A stretch of DNA of 64,000 bases, taken from the NCBI GenBank assembly GCA_020850535.1, contig JADZEM010000041.1, forward strand, positions 1-64,000, given 5' to 3'. A program made the position numbers and the translations under genes. The notes beneath the pieces are model-generated. The model was not told the DNA's origin and did not search any database. It saw only the letters and a program-made list of their open reading frames with translations. The stretch is from Chloroflexota bacterium (GTDB lineage: Bacteria > Chloroflexota > UBA6077 > JACCZL01). Positions 34,833-44,478 of the stretch are shown one piece after another (the first letter of the stretch is position 1; each line of letters opens with the position of its first letter).

Positions 34833-35684
34833 ATGCAACGGACGGGGCGACGGCGGCTCGTGATGGGTGTGGCGGCGAGCCTGTCGGCGGCGGTGCTGGC
34901 TGCCGCCGGACCCGGGCCTGTGCTGGCCGCCCCTGGACAACGCGTTGGGCAGAGGAGCGCGATGGCGAACGACTGGCAGGCGTGGGCGGGGCGGCGGCAG
35001 GCCACCCCTGGGGCCGGGCGGTTGTCGGCACGGCCCCGGCCCCCGAGCGAGAGCGGCTCGGGAGGCTCCCAGCCAACGGGCCTGCAGCCGCTCGGCCTGG
35101 ACGCCGAGCGCGACGGCCTCCTGTACATCCCGTCAAGCTACCAGCCCGATCACCCGTTGCCGCTGGTGTTGATGCTGCACGGCGCGGGCGGCAACGCGCA
35201 GGGCGGCATGGGGCCGCTGGCCGCCCGCGCCGAGGCCGCCGGCCTGATCCTGCTGGCGATAGACTCGCGGGGGAAGACCTGGGATGTGGTCCGCACCGAC
35301 TTCGGGCCGGACGTGACGTTCATCGACCGGGCGCTGCAGCAGACGTTCGGGCGGTACACGGTGGACCCGGCCAGGTTCACCGTCGAGGGGTTCTCGGATG
35401 GCGGGTCGTATGCGGTCTCGCTGGGCGTCTCGAACGGCGACCTCTTCTCGTCGATCCTGGCGTTCTCGCCGGGATTCATCGCCGCCAGCGGGCTGATCGG
35501 CTCGCCGCGCGTGTTCATCTCGCACGGGACGCAAGACCCGGTCCTGAACATCGACCGGTGCAGCCGGCGGATCGTGGCGCTGCTCCGGCAGTCGAGCTAC
35601 GACGTGCAGTACCACGAGTTCGAGGGCGGCCACACCATCCCGCCGGAGATCGTGGACGAAGCACTGGCATGGCTCTCCGCCTGA
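34833..35684 (+). CDS. Secreted alpha/beta-hydrolase esterase (polyhydroxybutyrate depolymerase/LpqC-like)
   Basis: The 283-residue reading from ATG 34833 begins with a basic, hydrophobic leader (GRRRLVMGVAASLSAAVLAAA, cleavage near VLAAP), so export is likely. The hydrolase domain has the oxyanion entry LMLHGAGGNAQGG, the nucleophile elbow GFSDGGSYA, an Asp in GTQDPVLNID and a His in GGHTIPPEI. Relatives are feruloyl or short-chain esterases and depolymerases. A GTG at 34782 would add 17 residues read from a tandem repeat, which I consider unlikely. Its 3' end overlaps the end of the convergent DUF433 gene by 88 bp. Confidence 0.84.
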   Translation: MQRTGRRRLVMGVAASLSAAVLAAAGPGPVLAAPGQRVGQRSAMANDWQAWAGRRQATPGAGRLSARPRPPSESGSGGSQPTGLQPLGLDAERDGLLYIPSSYQPDHPLPLVLMLHGAGGNAQGGMGPLAARAEAAGLILLAIDSRGKTWDVVRTDFGPDVTFIDRALQQTFGRYTVDPARFTVEGFSDGGSYAVSLGVSNGDLFSSILAFSPGFIAASGLIGSPRVFISHGTQDPVLNIDRCSRRIVALLRQSSYDVQYHEFEGGHTIPPEIVDEALAWLSA

Positions 35685-35959
35685 CTCGCCCTTGCCGCGC
35701 GGCAAAGATCGCCCGCTCGGCTCAGCCGCCGCGCACTGTCGGCATCGAGCTTCTGCTGATGGTCCCAGGAGTAGGCCAGCGCTGAGTGCACCTGACCGAG
35801 CGTCAGAGTCGGAGACTGAAAGACCAGTTCCTCGGCGCTCCAGCCATACATCTGCTGCGCCACCACCAGCTCGACGACCTTCATGGTCGTACCGGCGATC
35901 AACGGCACACGGCTATCGTCAAGGACAATGTGCTGATACGCCGTCCCGACGATGCTCAT
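35597..35959 (-). CDS. DUF433 protein (antitoxin-like), C-terminus altered
   Basis: Residues 1-75 match the DUF433 family (HIVLDDSRVPLIAGTTMKV, then the helix-turn-helix-like GWSAEELVFQSPTLTLGQVHSALAYSW). The family is related to VapB-type antitoxins and is often followed by a DUF5615 PIN-like toxin. Here, after about residue 80, similarity ends and the frame continues antisense to the esterase gene. The normal 3' end and any toxin partner therefore appear to have been lost. The start at 35959 (MSIVGTAYQ) matches the family start. Confidence 0.68.
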   Translation of the reverse strand: MSIVGTAYQHIVLDDSRVPLIAGTTMKVVELVVAQQMYGWSAEELVFQSPTLTLGQVHSALAYSWDHQQKLDADSARRLSRAGDLCRAARASQAESHASASSTISGGMVWPPSNSWYCTS

Positions 35960-36060
35960 CTTGGCTCCACGCAGAGTACAGAACAACAGTCCAACGAGCA
36001 GTGCCGACTTCTATCGTAGTCCAGGCTCGCAACGCTCCCGTGGGATCCTGGGGCTTCCCT

Positions 36061-36128
36061 CAGAGTGATTGCATGGTTGCTCATGTTCCCAAGCACGGCG
36101 AATCGGGCGGTCAGGGGTTGAAACCCCA
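36061..36128. mobile_element. Family A element, half remnant
   Basis: A degenerate left terminus CAGAGTGATTGCATG at 36061 is followed by CATGTTCCCAAGC and GGCGGTCAGGGGTTGAAACCCC, matching the outer and first inner hairpin of the complete copies. The rest, including the right terminus, is absent. It lies between the DUF433 start and the end of the beta-propeller gene. Confidence 0.65.
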
Positions 36129-36202
36129 ATGTCGTTCAGAGAGGACGCCATCCGCACTGCGAGCATCAGCGAGCCGGACCTTCGCCAATCGGGTCCACTC
36201 GC

Positions 36203-39200
36203 TTACCGCGGGCCGCCGCCCGCCCCCACGAACGTCGTGTACGGGCCGCAGCCATCCACGATCTCCAGGTGGGCCGTCATCGGGCCGGGCTGCTCGCGGG
36301 TGACCAGCAGCCGGACCTCCCGGCTCTCCTCCGGCGGCGTGTACGCCGCCCCCTGCGCCAGCGACGGCCCGCCCACCACCGCCACCTGGGCGTTTGAGAG
36401 GCCCGTCAGCCGCACAGACCGCAGCGCGTTGCCAGGGGAGGCCGCCGTCGCCTCGGTCGAGATCGCCGCTTCGAGCTGACCGGGGCCAACCTGGGACGTG
36501 CGAACCTCGATCTTCGGGCGCGGCGCGCAGGCCGAAGGGCTGCCCGCCGGCGTCGCCTGACTCGGAGCTGCCGTGCCGGCCGGCGGCGTCATGGTGGCCG
36601 TCAGGGTCACGCTGATGCCCGGCGTGCCGCTGCCCGGTGTGGCGCTGACCGACGGCGTGGCCGTCGCAGTGGCCGGTGGCGTACCGGCCTCCGCCTCGGG
36701 CACGAAATCGGCGCTCACGTCCAGCAGCGACCGCTCACCGCGCGCGGACCGAACCGCCGCGCCGTCTGCCGCCGCGCCGCCCACCAGCGTGCCAGTCCCC
36801 GTGAACGCGATCCTGAACGACTCGCGCCGTTGCAGCCCGACCTCGATCGCGAGGCTGAAGCTCTCGTTCGGGCCGAGGTTGCCGTCAGTCCCCAGCGCCG
36901 CGTCCGGCACCGAGACCACCGCCCCGACGCCTGTGGGCGTGCTGGTGGGCGCGCCGTCCCGGTTCACCACCGTGTGCCCGCCGGTCAGCTCGGCGATACG
37001 CGCCTGCAGGTCGGTGAAGGTGTCCTGGCTGATGTTCCGGAAGCTGAAGGTCGCCCGGTAGACTCCGGCCGGGGCGCGCGGATCATTCGGCAGGTACGTG
37101 CCGCTGGCGCTCAACTGCTGCACACTCCCACCGATCGGTCGGACCGTCCCCGTCCCCGGCGACGGCCTCCAGTCCACGTCTGAGGCGCTCAGCTTGTAGA
37201 GGCGCTGGTCGCTGCCATCGGCCTTCATGATGAAGATGCCGTTGTACTGCTCCAAGAACGTGTTGCGGTACTTCTCGAACGCGATGCTGACGCCATCCGG
37301 CGACCAGTCCGGCCGGAGATTCTTGTCCTCATGGGTCAATTGCACCGGGTTGGAGCCATCGGCATTCACCACGAAGATCTGGTCACCCGACTCATAGGCA
37401 AGCTTCGTCCCGTCGGGTGACCACGTCGGGCTCAGGCTTGCACCCATCGACGTCAGACGCTGCGAAGCACCGCCAGCCGCTCCGATGACCCAGATATCCC
37501 CCAGGGCCAGATACGCGATCTTCGAGCCGTCAGGGGACCAGGCTGGATCCATGCCGCCCACCGGTGCGCCCTGCTGGTCCCGCAGCAGTCGCTCGCCCGT
37601 GCCGTCGGCGTTCATGATGCAGAGGGCGCTCGGCTGGTTCCCGCGAATGCAGCCAAACACGATACTCCGGCCGTCCGGCGACCAGGCCGGCTGGGCGCTC
37701 AACTGACGGCCCGCCGTCAGCGAGGCCTTGCCACTGCCGTCGGCGTTCATCACCCAGATCTCCCCGTCCGGGAACCCGTTCGAGTTCACGTAGGCGATCT
37801 TCTGCCCATCCGGGGACCATGCAGGAGCGCCATTGCCCTTCGGCCCGCCCGTCAGGACGCGCTGGTCCCCGCCATCGGCATTCGCGACAGCGATATCCGA
37901 GAAGACACTCGACGGGCGGAGGATCGAGTAGGCAAGCTGCGCGCCTGCGACCGGCAGCGGCGTTGCCGTTGGCGGGACCGTCGCCGTGGGCGGTGGTTGT
38001 GAGCCGCCGGGCGCGTTGATCCGCGCGACGAATGCATCGAAGAAGCCGTGAAACGTCTGCCCGGGCCAGACGCCAAAGGTCCAGCCGCCGATGTAGGCGT
38101 GCCCGAGGCTGTCGCCGGCCACGACCCGCACGTTCTCGCCGCTCGACGTGCCCACCTGGCGTTCCCAGGCCGCTGCGCCGTCCGGCGAGTAGGCGCGGAC
38201 GTAGACATCTGTTGCACCGGCCGATGTCTGGCCCGGCAATGAGCCACCATCGCCAACCCCGCCGGTCACCAGTACCTTGCCGGTGCCGTCCACGGCGATC
38301 GCCTGTATGCCCTCGCCGAACTGGCCGACCAGGGGGGCCAGTTGCGTCCAGCGGACGGATCCATCGGGGCCGTAGCGCCTGATGAAGTTGATGCGTCCGC
38401 TCGCCGGCGGCATCCCCCAGAGCGCGCCCTCGGCGGCCCCGGCGAGGTACAGATCGCCACCAGCATCCAGCGCTGCGCCCACGATGCGGACGTCTGAGCC
38501 TCCCTGAGCGCTGGTGGAGCCGATCTGACGCGTCCAGACTTCACTGCCGTTGCGGTCGTACTTTCTGAGAAAGCCGTACCCACCGCTGCCCGACGTGTGT
38601 CCGGGCGGCAGCGTCTGACCGGGGAAGACGCCACTCGTGTTGCCCGCGACGTAGACAGCGTCTTCACGAGCGGCGACCGCATAGGCAACGTCACGTTCGG
38701 CTGTCCCAAACTGCCGCGTCCAGGTCGGATAGCCGTTCAGATCGTAGGCGGTGATGTACGCATCAGTGGGGCCTTGCAGCTGATAGCCCGGCAATGGGCG
38801 GTCCGTGCCGCTGACGACGTAGACCTGCTGCACGCCGTCGGTCGCCACGGCCGGGTTGCGATCCGGGTTCGACAGCTCGCTGGACAGGATGATCTGGGTC
38901 CAGAGCACATCCCCATCCGAGCTGTACTTGCGCAGGTAGGCGTTGTGCGAACGAAGCCCGGCTTGATAGACCCCGTAAACTGGGCCGTTCCGATCCACGG
39001 CAACCCCGCGCCCCTCCATGCTGTCCAGTTCCCACGGCTCAGACGCGAACGTCCGCACCCACACCTGATTGCCAACCGTGGAGTACCGTCGGAGGAACGC
39101 CTCATTCCGGCTCCCGCCAGCGTTCATCCCCGAGACGTACACTGCGCCTGGGCCGAGCGCGATGCCCCAGAGCTCTTCGGCGCTGTCAGTACCGAACTGA

Positions 39201-39301
39201 CGGACCCAGGACAGCTCTTGTGCCCCGACGTCCAGCTGGGGCTGCGCGAGAACGAGACACGCCAGGAGAATGAGCGCAAGCACGACGCCGCGGGCGACCA
39301 T
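36203..39301 (-). CDS. Large secreted beta-propeller protein (SBBP-like plus TolB-like repeats)
   Basis: A 1032-residue exported protein. The signal peptide is residues 1-27 (LALILLACLVLAQP, DVGAQ). About 29-435 is a propeller of SBBP-like repeats, each with a WxRQFGT..., a GNxYVAG and a FLRKYxxDG pattern. A Pro/Thr linker (about 440-460) leads to five or six TolB/PD40 blades (PAWSPDGQKIAY, IWVMNADGSG). A C-terminal region of about 300 residues follows, with FRNISQDTFTDL, and contains another Thr/Pro linker (TPPATATATPSVSATPGSGT). It is probably a cell-surface binding or scaffold protein; no enzyme motif is visible. The ATG at 39301 follows a weak GAGG. Confidence 0.85.
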   Translation of the reverse strand: MVARGVVLALILLACLVLAQPQLDVGAQELSWVRQFGTDSAEELWGIALGPGAVYVSGMNAGGSRNEAFLRRYSTVGNQVWVRTFASEPWELDSMEGRGVAVDRNGPVYGVYQAGLRSHNAYLRKYSSDGDVLWTQIILSSELSNPDRNPAVATDGVQQVYVVSGTDRPLPGYQLQGPTDAYITAYDLNGYPTWTRQFGTAERDVAYAVAAREDAVYVAGNTSGVFPGQTLPPGHTSGSGGYGFLRKYDRNGSEVWTRQIGSTSAQGGSDVRIVGAALDAGGDLYLAGAAEGALWGMPPASGRINFIRRYGPDGSVRWTQLAPLVGQFGEGIQAIAVDGTGKVLVTGGVGDGGSLPGQTSAGATDVYVRAYSPDGAAAWERQVGTSSGENVRVVAGDSLGHAYIGGWTFGVWPGQTFHGFFDAFVARINAPGGSQPPPTATVPPTATPLPVAGAQLAYSILRPSSVFSDIAVANADGGDQRVLTGGPKGNGAPAWSPDGQKIAYVNSNGFPDGEIWVMNADGSGKASLTAGRQLSAQPAWSPDGRSIVFGCIRGNQPSALCIMNADGTGERLLRDQQGAPVGGMDPAWSPDGSKIAYLALGDIWVIGAAGGASQRLTSMGASLSPTWSPDGTKLAYESGDQIFVVNADGSNPVQLTHEDKNLRPDWSPDGVSIAFEKYRNTFLEQYNGIFIMKADGSDQRLYKLSASDVDWRPSPGTGTVRPIGGSVQQLSASGTYLPNDPRAPAGVYRATFSFRNISQDTFTDLQARIAELTGGHTVVNRDGAPTSTPTGVGAVVSVPDAALGTDGNLGPNESFSLAIEVGLQRRESFRIAFTGTGTLVGGAAADGAAVRSARGERSLLDVSADFVPEAEAGTPPATATATPSVSATPGSGTPGISVTLTATMTPPAGTAAPSQATPAGSPSACAPRPKIEVRTSQVGPGQLEAAISTEATAASPGNALRSVRLTGLSNAQVAVVGGPSLAQGAAYTPPEESREVRLLVTREQPGPMTAHLEIVDGCGPYTTFVGAGGGPR

Positions 39302-39759
39302 CGGGGATGCCTCGGTGCGTAGTGGACGTGACGTCCCGACAGGAGCACGTCCGAACGGCTGAACCGACGCGAGACCATGCTCCAAGGGTGCGCCACGGCC
39401 GCCATCATGACGACGCGTGGTCGCGATGGCTGCTCCACAATGGCGCAACCTTGCCACGCTGTCAATCCGCAAAGTGGCCAGCGCGACGGCTCCCTCATTC
39501 TGCCGGGCGACTGCACAGATGGACAGTCAGGACAGGACGCGCCGGTCAGCAGCGATGGTCGCGACGCGTGCGGGCACGGAGGGGCGGCCGGCCAGACTCG
39601 GGGGCAGCGGCCGAAGCGGACGGACGCCCACGAGCCGGCCCGTTTCCTCCAATCGGACATCGGCTGGAATGTAGCAGTGTGCCCAATGACACTACATGTA
39701 GTGTGTAGTACACTGGCTCTCACTCGGCAGGGAAACCTCAGATCGGGTGGGGGTGTCAC
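39302..39759. other. Divergent intergenic region
   Basis: The 458 bp separate the beta-propeller gene from the Opp-type binding protein. Several short open frames here lack ribosome-binding sites and family resemblance, and I reject them. The only clear structure is the dyad pair at 39689-39713. Confidence 0.6.
39689..39713. promoter_or_regulatory. Overlapping palindromes upstream of the Opp operon
   Basis: ACACTACATGTAGTGT (39689-39704) is a perfect 16-bp palindrome, and GTGTAGTACAC (39703-39713) is a second dyad around one central base, overlapping it by two bases. They lie 47 bp before the ATG of the binding-protein gene in an AT-richer pocket, a good place for a repressor such as a GntR-type dimer. 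Confidence 0.55.
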
Positions 39760-41475
39760 ATGTTGACCCGTCAATCCAGCCAGTCCTGGCGGCGCTCGAG
39801 CGCGGCCATGGCCGGCGCCGTTCTTCTTGCCACGCTGACAGCGTGCAGCCAGCCGGCCGCGCCGCCGGCTCAGAAGCCGGCGGCCCAGGCGACAACCGCT
39901 CCGGCCGCGCCAGCGGCCACCACTGCGCCGGCTGGGGCCGCCGCCCCGAAGCCAGAGGCCGCCAAGCCGGAGGCCGCGAAGCCCGCCGCGGCCGCCGCCG
40001 CCGCCGCCGCCGCCGCCGGTGGGAAGGACACCCGCCTTGTCGTCGTCTACAACAACACCGTCAACTCGGTGGACCCCGTCAACGCCGACTTCGCCCAGTC
40101 CAACCAGATCGAGCAGGCTCTCTACGACACCCTCGTCGGCTACAACGCCGAGAACAAGGTCGTCGGGCGGCTCGCCCAGGAGTTCAAGCTCGCAGCGGAC
40201 GCCTCCTCCCTCGACATCACCCTGCGCTCGGGCGTCAAGTTCCACGACGGCACGCCCCTCACGGCGAAGGATGTCGCGTTCAGCCTCGACCGCTACAACA
40301 AGCTCGGGAAGGGCGTCGCCCAGTTCATCCGTGGGTACGAGTCCACCACGATCAAGGACGACACCCACCTGACCATCAAGCTCAGCCGCCCCAACTCGCT
40401 GATCCTCGGCGGCCTCAGCAAGATCTACATCCTCAACTCGGCGCTGGTCACCAAGGAGGCCGGGTCAGACGACGGCCAGGGCTGGCTCTCGAATCATGCC
40501 GCCGGCAGCGGCCCGTTCACGCTCGGAGCCATCGAGCAGAACGGCAACATCACCGTCAACCGCTTCGATGGCTACTGGGAGTTCGACGCCGGCCGCCCCA
40601 AGACCGTCATCTACCGTCTGATCAAGGAGACGGCCACCCAGCGCGATGAGCTGAAGGCTGGCAACGTCGACGTGACGGCGGCGCTCGGGCCGCTCGACGT
40701 GAAGGCCCTCGAAGGCGCCGGCGGCCTCAAGATCCTCCGCAACCGCGACCGCTCGATCGCGTATGTCGCCTTCAACATGGTGAACGGGCCGACGACCAAC
40801 CTCGCCGTCCGCAAGGCGATGCAGCTTGCCTACGACTACGATGGCGCGATGGCCAAAATCTACGGCGGCGACGCCGAGATCGCGAACGGCCCCCTGCCGA
40901 CGACGATGGCCTGCCACCCGGACCTGCCGAAGTCGAAGCGCGACGTCGAGCAGGCAAAGAAGATGCTCGCGGATGCCGGCATCAAGGATCTCTCGCTGAC
41001 GATGCACTTCCAGACGGCCTTCGAGAACCAGAAGCAGGAGGCCACGCTCCTTCAGTCCAACCTCAAGGACGTCGGCATCAACCTGGATCTCCAGCCGCTG
41101 GCCTTCCCGGACTGGCTGGCCCGCCTCTCGGACCGGAACCAGATCCCGCAGTTGTTCTTGCTGGCTGACTTCGCGCAGTATCCCGACCCGGGCGTCATGC
41201 TGGTGCCGTACTACCAATCGACCTCGGTTGGCTCGAACCGGACCGGCTACGCCAACCCGAAGGTGGACGAGCTGCTGACGAAGGCCCTGGGCACCGGCGA
41301 TGCTGCCGAGCAGTGCAAGCTGTACGAGGAAGCCCAGAAGCTCATCGACGCCGACGCCGCGATCCTGAGCATGTACACGCGGATCACCAGCTACGGCTAC
41401 CGCGAGAACGTCCAGGGCCTGCACGTGGCCTACGCGGGCAACGGCCCGTGGGTGCCCGACCTGCGCGTGCCCTGA
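39760..41475 (+). CDS. Dpp/Opp-type solute-binding lipoprotein (SBP family 5)
   Basis: A 571-residue binding protein with a lipoprotein leader (MAGAVLLATLTAC, lipobox Cys near residue 29) and an Ala/Pro/Lys linker including a run of about 11 alanines. The mature part has the family-5 markers NAENKVVGRLAQEFKL, SGVKFHDGTPLTAKDVAFSL and RKAMQLAYDYDG. It is the first gene of a five-gene importer operon followed by an aldolase-type and a dehydrogenase gene, so the ligand is probably the substrate for these enzymes. The ATG at 39760 follows a weak GGTGGGGG. Confidence 0.93.
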   Translation: MLTRQSSQSWRRSSAAMAGAVLLATLTACSQPAAPPAQKPAAQATTAPAAPAATTAPAGAAAPKPEAAKPEAAKPAAAAAAAAAAAGGKDTRLVVVYNNTVNSVDPVNADFAQSNQIEQALYDTLVGYNAENKVVGRLAQEFKLAADASSLDITLRSGVKFHDGTPLTAKDVAFSLDRYNKLGKGVAQFIRGYESTTIKDDTHLTIKLSRPNSLILGGLSKIYILNSALVTKEAGSDDGQGWLSNHAAGSGPFTLGAIEQNGNITVNRFDGYWEFDAGRPKTVIYRLIKETATQRDELKAGNVDVTAALGPLDVKALEGAGGLKILRNRDRSIAYVAFNMVNGPTTNLAVRKAMQLAYDYDGAMAKIYGGDAEIANGPLPTTMACHPDLPKSKRDVEQAKKMLADAGIKDLSLTMHFQTAFENQKQEATLLQSNLKDVGINLDLQPLAFPDWLARLSDRNQIPQLFLLADFAQYPDPGVMLVPYYQSTSVGSNRTGYANPKVDELLTKALGTGDAAEQCKLYEEAQKLIDADAAILSMYTRITSYGYRENVQGLHVAYAGNGPWVPDLRVP

Positions 41476-41495
41476 TCCCCCGGATCTCTACCATC

Positions 41496-42533
41496 ATGGC
41501 AGCATTTCGCGGTCCGCTCTGGTTCCTGGCCCGGCGGCTGGGAACCGTCTCCCTGACCCTGCTCGGCCTGGTCACCATCGTCTTCGCGATGACGAAGGTT
41601 ATCCCGGGGGATGAGGCCCAGGTCGCGGCCGGGGCCGGCGCCACGCCCGAGCAGGTGCAGCGCATGCGCGTGCAGCTGGGGCTGGATCAGCCGGTGCTGG
41701 TGCAGTATGGCCGGTACGTCGGGCGGCTGGTGCAGGGTGACCTGGGCACGTCCGTCGTCAGCCACCGCCCCGTGCGGTCCGATATCGGGGCGGTGCTGCC
41801 GGCCACCGCCCAACTGGTGATCCTGTCACTGGCGCTGGCCCTGGCCGTCTCGATCCCGCTGGCGAGTCTGGCAGCGCTCCAGTCCGGGGCCGGCTCGGCC
41901 ACGGCCAGCCGCGTGATGGTGATTGTGGCGGCGGGCCTGCCGACCTTCTGGCTGGCCCTGGTGCTGCAATGGGTGCTCGGATCGTGGCTGCGGCTGCTGC
42001 CGATCTCGGGCACGATGCCGGTCGGCACGTCGGTCCCGCCGGTCACCGGCATGACGGTGCTCGACGCGCTGCTCGCGGCCGACCTCGGCCTGAGCGCGGA
42101 CGCGGTACGGCACCTGATCCTGCCGGCTGGCGTCCTGGCCGTCCACGCCGGGGCGCAGTTCTACCGGCTCCTTCGCGCCGAGATGCTGGCCGTCCTCCAG
42201 CGCGAGCACATCCTGGTGGCCCAGGCCAAGGGCGTCCCGATGACCCGGCTGGTGGTGGCGCACGCCCTGCCGAACGCGCTCGGGCCGGTCCTCACGCAGC
42301 TCGGCATCCAGGTCGGCTTCATGGTCGGCTCGGCGGTGCTGGTCGAGTCGGTGTTCAGCCTGCCGGGCGTCGGCTCGTACCTGTTCTACGCCGTCGAGCA
42401 GCGGGACATCTTCGCGGTGCTCGGGGCGGTGCTGACCATCGGCGTGATCGTCGTCGTCGCCAACTTCACGATGGATGTCGTGCAGCTCTGGCGCGACCCC
42501 AGAATCCGTGCGGCGCAGATCGGGGGGAGATAG
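41496..42533 (+). CDS. ABC transporter permease, DppB/OppB type
   Basis: A 345-residue membrane protein opening RRLGTVSLTLLGLVTIVFAMTKVIPGD. The coupling loop is LVAQAKGVPMTRLVVAHALPN and the end is MDVVQLWRDPRIRAA. Six membrane segments are evident. It starts 20 bp after the binding-protein stop and ends five bp before the DppC-type start. Confidence 0.93.
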   Translation: MAAFRGPLWFLARRLGTVSLTLLGLVTIVFAMTKVIPGDEAQVAAGAGATPEQVQRMRVQLGLDQPVLVQYGRYVGRLVQGDLGTSVVSHRPVRSDIGAVLPATAQLVILSLALALAVSIPLASLAALQSGAGSATASRVMVIVAAGLPTFWLALVLQWVLGSWLRLLPISGTMPVGTSVPPVTGMTVLDALLAADLGLSADAVRHLILPAGVLAVHAGAQFYRLLRAEMLAVLQREHILVAQAKGVPMTRLVVAHALPNALGPVLTQLGIQVGFMVGSAVLVESVFSLPGVGSYLFYAVEQRDIFAVLGAVLTIGVIVVVANFTMDVVQLWRDPRIRAAQIGGR

Positions 42534-42538
42534 CTCCG

Positions 42539-43438
42539 ATGATCGTCCCGGCTGAAACACCCGCACCCGCACCTGCGCCCACGCCGTCAGCCGCCGTTGC
42601 TGCGCCAACCCGCGCACCCGGGCGCTTCCGAGTCTCCCTGCTGGAAGCGGTCGTCGGGCTGCTCGTGCTCACCATCTTCGGCGCGGCGCTCTTCGGCCCG
42701 ATGATCGCCCCCTCCTCGATCTACGCCTCAGACATCCTGAACTCCCTGGAGCCGCCGAGCGCCAGGAACTGGCTCGGGACGGACGACCAGGGCCGCGACG
42801 TCTTCTGGCGGATCGTGGCGGGCAGCCGCGAGAGCCTGCTCTCGGCCATGGTCATCGTGCTGGGCTACTCGACGGTCGGCGTGCTGGTGGCGACGGTCGC
42901 GGCGGTTGGCGGACGCTGGGTTGACGAGACCCTGATGCGCCTCACCGACACCGTGCTGGCGCTGCCGGGCATGCTGGTGGCGCTCGGGTTCGCGGCGGCG
43001 CTCGGGCCGAGCCTCAAGAGCGCCATCATCGCGATGATCCTGGTCGGCTGGCCGGCAACGGCCCGCTTGCTGCGCGGCATCATGCGCGAGACGATGGCGA
43101 TGCCGTACGTGGACAGCGCCCGGGTGCTCGGCGTCTCGCGGTTCCGCCTGATGGTGCACCACGTCCTGCCGAACTCGCTCGACGTACTGATCGTCAAGTG
43201 GGCCGCCGACATCGGCTTCACGATCCTGGTGCTGGGCGGACTCTCGTTCATCGGGGTGGGCGCGCAGCCGCCGAGCGCCGAGTGGGGGGCGATGGTGGCC
43301 CAGGCCCGAGGGTACATCACGACCGCCTGGTGGGCGGCCCTCTTCCCGGGCGTGGCGATTGCGCTGACGGCCACGGCGTTCGGCCTGTTCGGGGAGATCC
43401 TCCAGGTGCGCCGCAACCCGATGCTGAGGGACGCATGA
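42539..43438 (+). CDS. ABC transporter permease, DppC/OppC type
   Basis: About 299 residues with an Ala/Pro-rich cytoplasmic N-terminus. The entry motif is LGTDDQGRDVFWRIVAGSRESL and the coupling loop VDSARVLGVSRFRLMVHHVLPN; it has five or six membrane segments. Its stop overlaps the ATPase start (ATGA). Confidence 0.93.
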   Translation: MIVPAETPAPAPAPTPSAAVAAPTRAPGRFRVSLLEAVVGLLVLTIFGAALFGPMIAPSSIYASDILNSLEPPSARNWLGTDDQGRDVFWRIVAGSRESLLSAMVIVLGYSTVGVLVATVAAVGGRWVDETLMRLTDTVLALPGMLVALGFAAALGPSLKSAIIAMILVGWPATARLLRGIMRETMAMPYVDSARVLGVSRFRLMVHHVLPNSLDVLIVKWAADIGFTILVLGGLSFIGVGAQPPSAEWGAMVAQARGYITTAWWAALFPGVAIALTATAFGLFGEILQVRRNPMLRDA

Positions 43439-44478
43439 GCAGCGCGACGGTACGCTCTCCCCTGACCGTGGATCATCCTGGCTCCGCCTCCGCGCCGTTG
43501 CTCGCGGTTGACCAGTTGTGCGTGAACGTGCCGACCGAGCGCGGCCCCCTGCGGCTGGTCGAGCAGTTCGACCTGACGCTCGCGGCCGGCGACCGCGTCG
43601 CGCTGGTCGGCGAGTCCGGCTCCGGCAAGACCGTCACCGCCCGCGCCATCATGCGGCTGAACCACCGGCTCCACGTGACCGGCTCGATTCGGCTCGACGG
43701 CGTCGATCTCCTGAAGCTCGGCGAGAAGGAGATGACGCGCATCCGGGGCAGCCGCATCGGGATGGTCTTCCAGGACCCGATGGACGCGCTCAACCCGCTC
43801 CAGACGGTCGGGGATCAGGTGGCCGAGCCGCTGATCCTGCGTGGCACCTCTCGCAAGGAGGCGCTGGCCCGTGCCCAGGCGATGCTCGAAGAGCTGGGCG
43901 TCGCGCGGGCCGCCGAGCGCATGAAGGCGTACCCGCACGAGTTCTCGGGCGGGATGCGGCAGCGCGTGGTGCTGGCGATGGCCCTCATCGGCGAGCCAGA
44001 CGTGCTGATCGCCGACGAGCCGACGACGGCGCTCGACGTGCGGGTGCAGCGGCAGGTGCTCAATCTGCTGGACGAGGTTCAGCAGCGGCGCAAGTTCGCC
44101 GTGCTGCTGATCACCCACGATCTGGCCGTCGTGGCCGGCTTCGCAGACCGGGTGGTGGTGATGTACGCCGGACGGAAGGTCGAGGAGCACCCCACCGAGC
44201 GCCTGTTTGCCGCGCCGGCCCACCCATACGCCTCGGCGCTGTTGCAGGCGCTGCCGCGCATCGACCGGCCGCCGGTCAGGCTGGAGCCGATCCCCGGCGC
44301 GCCGCCCTCGCCGGCCAGCCGCCCGCCGGGCTGCGCCTTCCATCCGCGCTGCCCGCAGGCCGTCGACCTCTGCCGCGAGGACGTGCCGCCACTGCTCCCA
44401 ACCGCCGATGGCGGGATGGTCGCCTGCCACCTTGCCGACACCATCCCTGCCGAGTCCCCGCTGCCGGAGGCCCGATGA
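43435..44478 (+). CDS. Oligopeptide-type ABC transporter ATPase, DppD/OppD
   Basis: A 347-residue cytoplasmic ATPase with Walker [10 protein letters not shown]-loop [11 protein letters not shown], signature FSGGMRQRV, Walker [13 protein letters not shown] and switch His in [10 protein letters not shown]. The C-terminal OppD extension contains [15 protein letters not shown], whose cysteines bind an iron-sulfur cluster in some family members. Overlapping ATGA junctions on both sides indicate translational coupling. Confidence 0.95.
   Translation: MSSATVRSPLTVDHPGSASAPLLAVDQLCVNVPTERGPLRLVEQFDLTLAAGDRVALVGESGSGKTVTARAIMRLNHRLHVTGSIRLDGVDLLKLGEKEMTRIRGSRIGMVFQDPMDALNPLQTVGDQVAEPLILRGTSRKEALARAQAMLEELGVARAAERMKAYPHEFSGGMRQRVVLAMALIGEPDVLIADEPTTALDVRVQRQVLNLLDEVQQRRKFAVLLITHDLAVVAGFADRVVVMYAGRKVEEHPTERLFAAPAHPYASALLQALPRIDRPPVRLEPIPGAPPSPASRPPGCAFHPRCPQAVDLCREDVPPLLPTADGGMVACHLADTIPAESPLPEAR

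Noticed and set aside
36203-39301. Reading the propeller protein as a phage tail or quinoprotein enzyme
   Set aside because: Blades match SBBP and TolB/PD40 patterns; there are no PQQ-binding residues, haem motifs or phage neighbours.
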